A stretch of DNA of 64,000 nucleotides from assembly GCA_020809425.1 (NCBI GenBank), contig JAGGDC010000001.1, forward strand, positions 1,687,001-1,751,000, written 5' to 3'. The translations under genes and the position numbers were made by a program. This document shows, in pieces, positions 61,713-64,000 of the stretch. Below the pieces are notes generated by a model. The model had not been told where the DNA came from. It saw only the letters and a program-made list of their open reading frames with translations, and made no database searches. Source of the stretch: Candidatus Synoicihabitans palmerolidicus. GTDB taxonomy: Bacteria; Verrucomicrobiota; Verrucomicrobiia; Opitutales; Opitutaceae. Each line of letters begins with the position of its first letter. Within the stretch, counting starts at the first letter, position 1.

Positions 61713-62179
61713 GAGTGTATCAAGGGGGAACTCGCGGAGACAAGCTGGGGAAAAGGCCCATTCCGGCAGGCGGTATTCCGGAAGTTTGTTCCCGAGAGGG
61801 GCCGACTCCGAATCAATTGTGTAGTTTCCGAAAAAAATGCGCGATTTCGGACAGAAGCTGAGTCTCACGTCATCCTCCGAGTGCGCATGCCCCGTCACAA
61901 CCTATGAAAAACCTCCCGCGCTGAAGTTCCCAAGCTACACGACCGGTCCCGATGCCCCACGCCCCCAGCTCCGACGTGACCAGAGGCGCCATCTGCGTCG
62001 AGCTCTACCGAGGCCCCTGCCGGTGACCCTTCGCCGAGTCCGGCAAACCTTCAACGTTGCGGCGAGGACGACAGGGTGACTTTGCCCAGTTTGTCTTGCT
62101 TCAACTCGGGGAAGTAGATGTTGCCGTCATTGCCCGCCTCGATCCGATGCATGAAGCTCCCCGGCCGAAATCACGTGGA
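61713..62179. other. Gene-poor stretch with a short remnant
   Basis: On the minus strand near 62090-62150 a piece reads AGNDGNIYFPELKQDKLGKV and TLSSSP, resembling a beta-propeller blade (streptogramin-lyase-like). It is too short to assign and is broken on both sides. The other frames show nothing recognisable. Confidence 0.3.
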
Positions 62180-62360
62180 CCGCCACACAATTGGCCAAAC
62201 TAGATCTCCGCTATTTCCACGGAGGGCATTGCACCGGTATCGCTCCGATCCACCAAATTCTCGACGCCCTAAACCTGCCTCGTTCCACCGCCGTCGTTTG
62301 GGGGTGGGCGCATCCTTCGATCTTAACACCGGCATCAATGCGCTCTGGATCGCTCGGTAG
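62180..62360 (+). pseudogene. MBL-fold metallohydrolase C-terminal remnant
   Basis: LDLRYFHGGHCTGIAPIHQI and LDALNLPRSTAVV, then after a frame change near 62305 GASFDLNTGINALWIAR and a stop. The HCTG motif with flanking Gly-His is typical of the last metal ligand in metallo-beta-lactamase-fold hydrolases of the aminobenzene-phosphate synthase group. Only the last ~60 residues remain; the upstream part is absent. Confidence 0.5.
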
Positions 62361-62895
62361 ATTCAGCCTCTCATCCGTGCCCCTGGCTCGCGCAATCCAT
62401 CACTCGTCAACCCTACCCCACCGGTCGTCAATTGCCCGTTGCAACCAAACGGGCCCGTTCTCGAGCTTCTCTAAAAATGTGGATACCACTGACACTCACC
62501 CCACCAATTCCTCGCACAAAAGTTCGATGACCGAAACGTTCGCTCACAAATACTGCTGTTCTCAACGCATCCCCACGGAGGACTTTTATCGCGTGTTGTT
62601 GAAGCAATGCCTGCATCCTCAGGCACGCTTTCTTCTGCCGATCATCCACTTCATAAATCCGGTGTTTTTTCAAGCCGATTTCGTGTTCCTTGACTGCATC
62701 AGCCGGATCCGCACGCACGAACAACTTATCGATGAATCCCACGATTTTCGCCACGATCGCGCCAACCGCACCAGCCTGCGTCGCTGGTTTCGTCTCCGGG
62801 TCTCCATCGCCCGCGTTCAGACCATAGTCCGCCCCTTGCTCTGAATCTTTGTATTCGCTCGCGGATTAACCGTTGCGGAGCGCTGCCTCCGGACC
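62361..62895. other. Stretch without recognised genes
   Basis: Apart from the uncertain minus-strand ORF at 62428-62754, I see no repeats, RNA genes or recognisable protein pieces. Frames on the plus strand (such as that from 62191) are not conserved-looking. Confidence 0.35.
62428..62754 (-). CDS. Hypothetical ORF
   Basis: An open frame of 108 residues (MAKIVGFIDKLFVRADPADA, VKEHEIGLKKHRIYEVDDRQ). In the same frame upstream it extends to about 62840 with LNAGDGDPETKPATQAGAVG. The composition looks protein-like (charged, no long low-complexity part), but I recognise no family and no partner. The opposite strand frame also lacks known motifs. It could be spurious. Confidence 0.3.
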   Translation of the reverse strand: MAKIVGFIDKLFVRADPADAVKEHEIGLKKHRIYEVDDRQKKACLRMQALLQQHAIKVLRGDALRTAVFVSERFGHRTFVRGIGGVSVSGIHIFREARERARLVATGN

Positions 62896-62953
62896 TTGTT
62901 GTCAAACTCCGACAACAAAGAACTTGCCTATTGTCGAAGCACGACACTATAAA
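62896..62953 (+). promoter_or_regulatory. Candidate promoter and operator of the padR operon
   Basis: An inverted repeat TTGTTGTC, 7-base loop, GACAACAA occupies 62896-62918. It is followed by a possible -35 TTGCCT (62924-62929) and -10 TATAAA (62948-62953), 18 bases apart. A smaller inverted repeat TGTCG-AAGCA-CGACA overlaps the spacer at 62932-62946. PadR proteins usually bind inverted repeats at their own promoters. The padR ATG is at 62962, so the leader would be very short. Confidence 0.45.
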
Positions 62954-62961
62954 AATCGGGT

Positions 62962-63303
62962 ATGGACAAAATGCCCAAGGAACTGCTGCAGGGGACTCTT
63001 GACCTCCTCATCCTCAAGACGCTTTCCACCGCGAGCTTGCACGGTTGGGACATTTCCAAGCGTATCGCAGTCGTCTCCAAAGAACGCCTTTCCCTGAAAC
63101 AGGGTTCCCTCTACCCCGCGCTTCACCGCCTCAAAGGCCGAGGTTGGATCGAAGCTGAGTGGGGTGTGTCCGACACTGGCCGCAGTGCAAAATTCTACCG
63201 CCTAACCTCTCTCGGTCGCAAACAATTGGAGACCGAAAAAGCACACTGGCTCTCCTTCGCCTCCGCCATGACCAGCGTGCTGCAGATGGAGGAGGAGGCG
63301 TGA
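62962..63303 (+). CDS. PadR-family transcriptional regulator
   Basis: 113 residues, intact. Winged helix typical of PadR: ELLQGTLDLLILKTLSTASL, HGWDISKRIAVVSKERLSLK, QGSLYPALHRLKGRGWIEAE, WGVSDTGRSAKFYRLTSLGR, with the conserved YPALHRL and the wing. A short C-terminal helix makes it the small PadR subtype. The stop TGA (63301-63303) overlaps the GTG of the permease gene, and this pairing (small PadR plus ADOP permease) is common. It likely represses the operon until a drug or peptide signal is present. Confidence 0.93.
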   Translation: MDKMPKELLQGTLDLLILKTLSTASLHGWDISKRIAVVSKERLSLKQGSLYPALHRLKGRGWIEAEWGVSDTGRSAKFYRLTSLGRKQLETEKAHWLSFASAMTSVLQMEEEA

Positions 63304-64000
63304 TTGACGAACGCCTACGTTGGATGCGCACCCAACTGCACCGCCTGTTTCGCCGCGGCCAACAGGAAGCCGATCTCGATGCGGAACTGCAATTCCACCT
63401 CGACGCGCTCACCACTCAATTCATCGCGGAAGGCATGACGGAACGCGACGCCCGTCTGGCCGCCCGGCGCGAGTTCGGCTCGGGGGATACTTATCGCGAG
63501 GAACGCGTGGCTCGTGGCGCCCTCTCGCGCTCGCCGACCTGTGGCGCGACATCCGCCACGCCGCTCGCTCACTGCGCCGCAGTCCGGGCTTTTCGGTCAC
63601 GGCAGTGGTTATCCTCGCCCTCGGCATCGGCACCACCACCACCATGGTCAGTGTCCTGCAAACTGTAGTGCTCGCTCCCCCTACCCGTACGGGATCAAGA
63701 CCGCTTGGTCTACTTTTTGGAAAATAATCCCTCGCGCAACATCACCATATTTTCCCAGTCGGTACCCAACTTCGTGGACTACCGAGATCGCACCCAGTCG
63801 TTCGAATCCCTGATCGGCAGCGACGTGCGCAACGTCAACTTGAGCAATGATTTCGCCAGGCCCGACCAAGCCAATTCCGTGCAAATCTCCCCAGGGTTAG
63901 CGATGCGCTCGGCTGGCCATCTGGTGATGGGTGGTGGATTTTTACCGGAGGAAAATACGCCAGGTGGTCCAGCTGTCGTCGTGATCGGGGAGCACGTGTG
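63300..64000 (+). pseudogene. ADOP-family ABC transporter permease, partial at window end, frameshifted
   Basis: The GTG at 63300 gives VIDERLRWMRTQLHRLFRRG, then the N-terminal helical domain of ADOP permeases (EADLDAELQFHLDALTTQFI, ERDARLAARREFG). A frame change near 63515 leads to LADLWRDIRHAARSLRRSPG, the MacB-like start with its first membrane helix FSVTAVVILALGIGTTTTMV. Another shift near 63690 gives VYFLENNPSRNITIFSQSV and the start of the periplasmic domain. It runs off the window at 64000. The protein would work in export or resistance as a tripartite-type permease. Confidence 0.85.

Overview
The window looks like chromosomal DNA from a GC-rich Verrucomicrobiota bacterium, most likely an Opitutaceae relative. 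This is inferred from gene content and style: ECF sigma factor/FecR control, large TonB-dependent receptors, ExbB-ExbD-ExbD operons with TPR partners, sugar-transfer ATP-grasp, ADOP-type ABC permeases, and heavy IS load. No rRNA, tRNA or CRISPR array was seen. About a third of the host genes are intact (ECF sigma factor, rsgA, apt, flavin reductase, yitT, one TlpA-like gene, ppk1, padR). Most others carry one or more frameshifts, nonsense codons or internal deletions. The frameshifts often sit in C or G runs. That fits either genuine decay or homopolymer sequencing error, and the sequence alone cannot separate the two.

Layout. 1-2.4 kb: an IS630 end and an IS1182/ISNCY-like element, copy A, whose right end cuts off the C-terminus of a von Willebrand A gene. 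2.3-13.7 kb: vWA protein, ECF sigma factor, GYF-domain membrane protein, peptide-binding lipoprotein, an antisense group II intron, a small secreted protein, the circularly permuted ATP-grasp/alpha-E pair, and an OGG-type DNA glycosylase. 13.8-18.8 kb: a ruined type I-C CRISPR-Cas locus. Its cas3 is split by a second IS630 copy and fused in frame to the tail of cas7 by a deletion that removed cas5 and cas8. A broken antitoxin/PIN-toxin pair and a truncated cas4 follow. 18.8-27.5 kb: a TPR-TPR-ExbB-ExbD-ExbD operon on the minus strand. It is interrupted by an ISAs1-like element with a DruA-type (DUF4338) N-terminal domain, which itself contains a complete IS4-family element. Both insertions have clear target duplications. 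27.5-38.7 kb: ATP-grasp, a perfect 114-bp palindrome made from the IS1182-like right end, rsgA, a dehydrogenase, apt, a glycosidase-like wreck, flavin reductase, an S26-like lipoprotein, a gluconate-type permease and a PhoD phosphatase. 38.7-52.5 kb: TonB receptor 1, a secreted protein of unknown function, an IS481-like pseudotransposase, aldo/keto reductase, YitT, two TlpA-like proteins, TonB receptor 2 and FecR. 52.5-54.3 kb: the IS1182-like element again, copy B, inverted relative to copy A. 54.3-64 kb: ppk1, two IS30-family transposases, a HEAT-repeat protein, a Gfo/Idh/MocA oxidoreductase, remnants, and a padR-ADOP permease operon that runs off the end.

How the genes work together. Several sets concern outer-membrane uptake: FecR plus TonB receptor 2 plus two TlpA-like thioredoxins, TonB receptor 1 next to PhoD, and the TPR/ExbBD energising operon. 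The receptor 1-PhoD pair suggests phosphate-ester scavenging, and ppk1 could store the phosphate. The CRISPR-Cas locus cannot work as it stands. No clearly new intact system was found. The most unusual material is the IS-derived palindrome, the DruA-ISAs1 fusion with a nested IS4, and the in-frame cas3-cas7 deletion scar.
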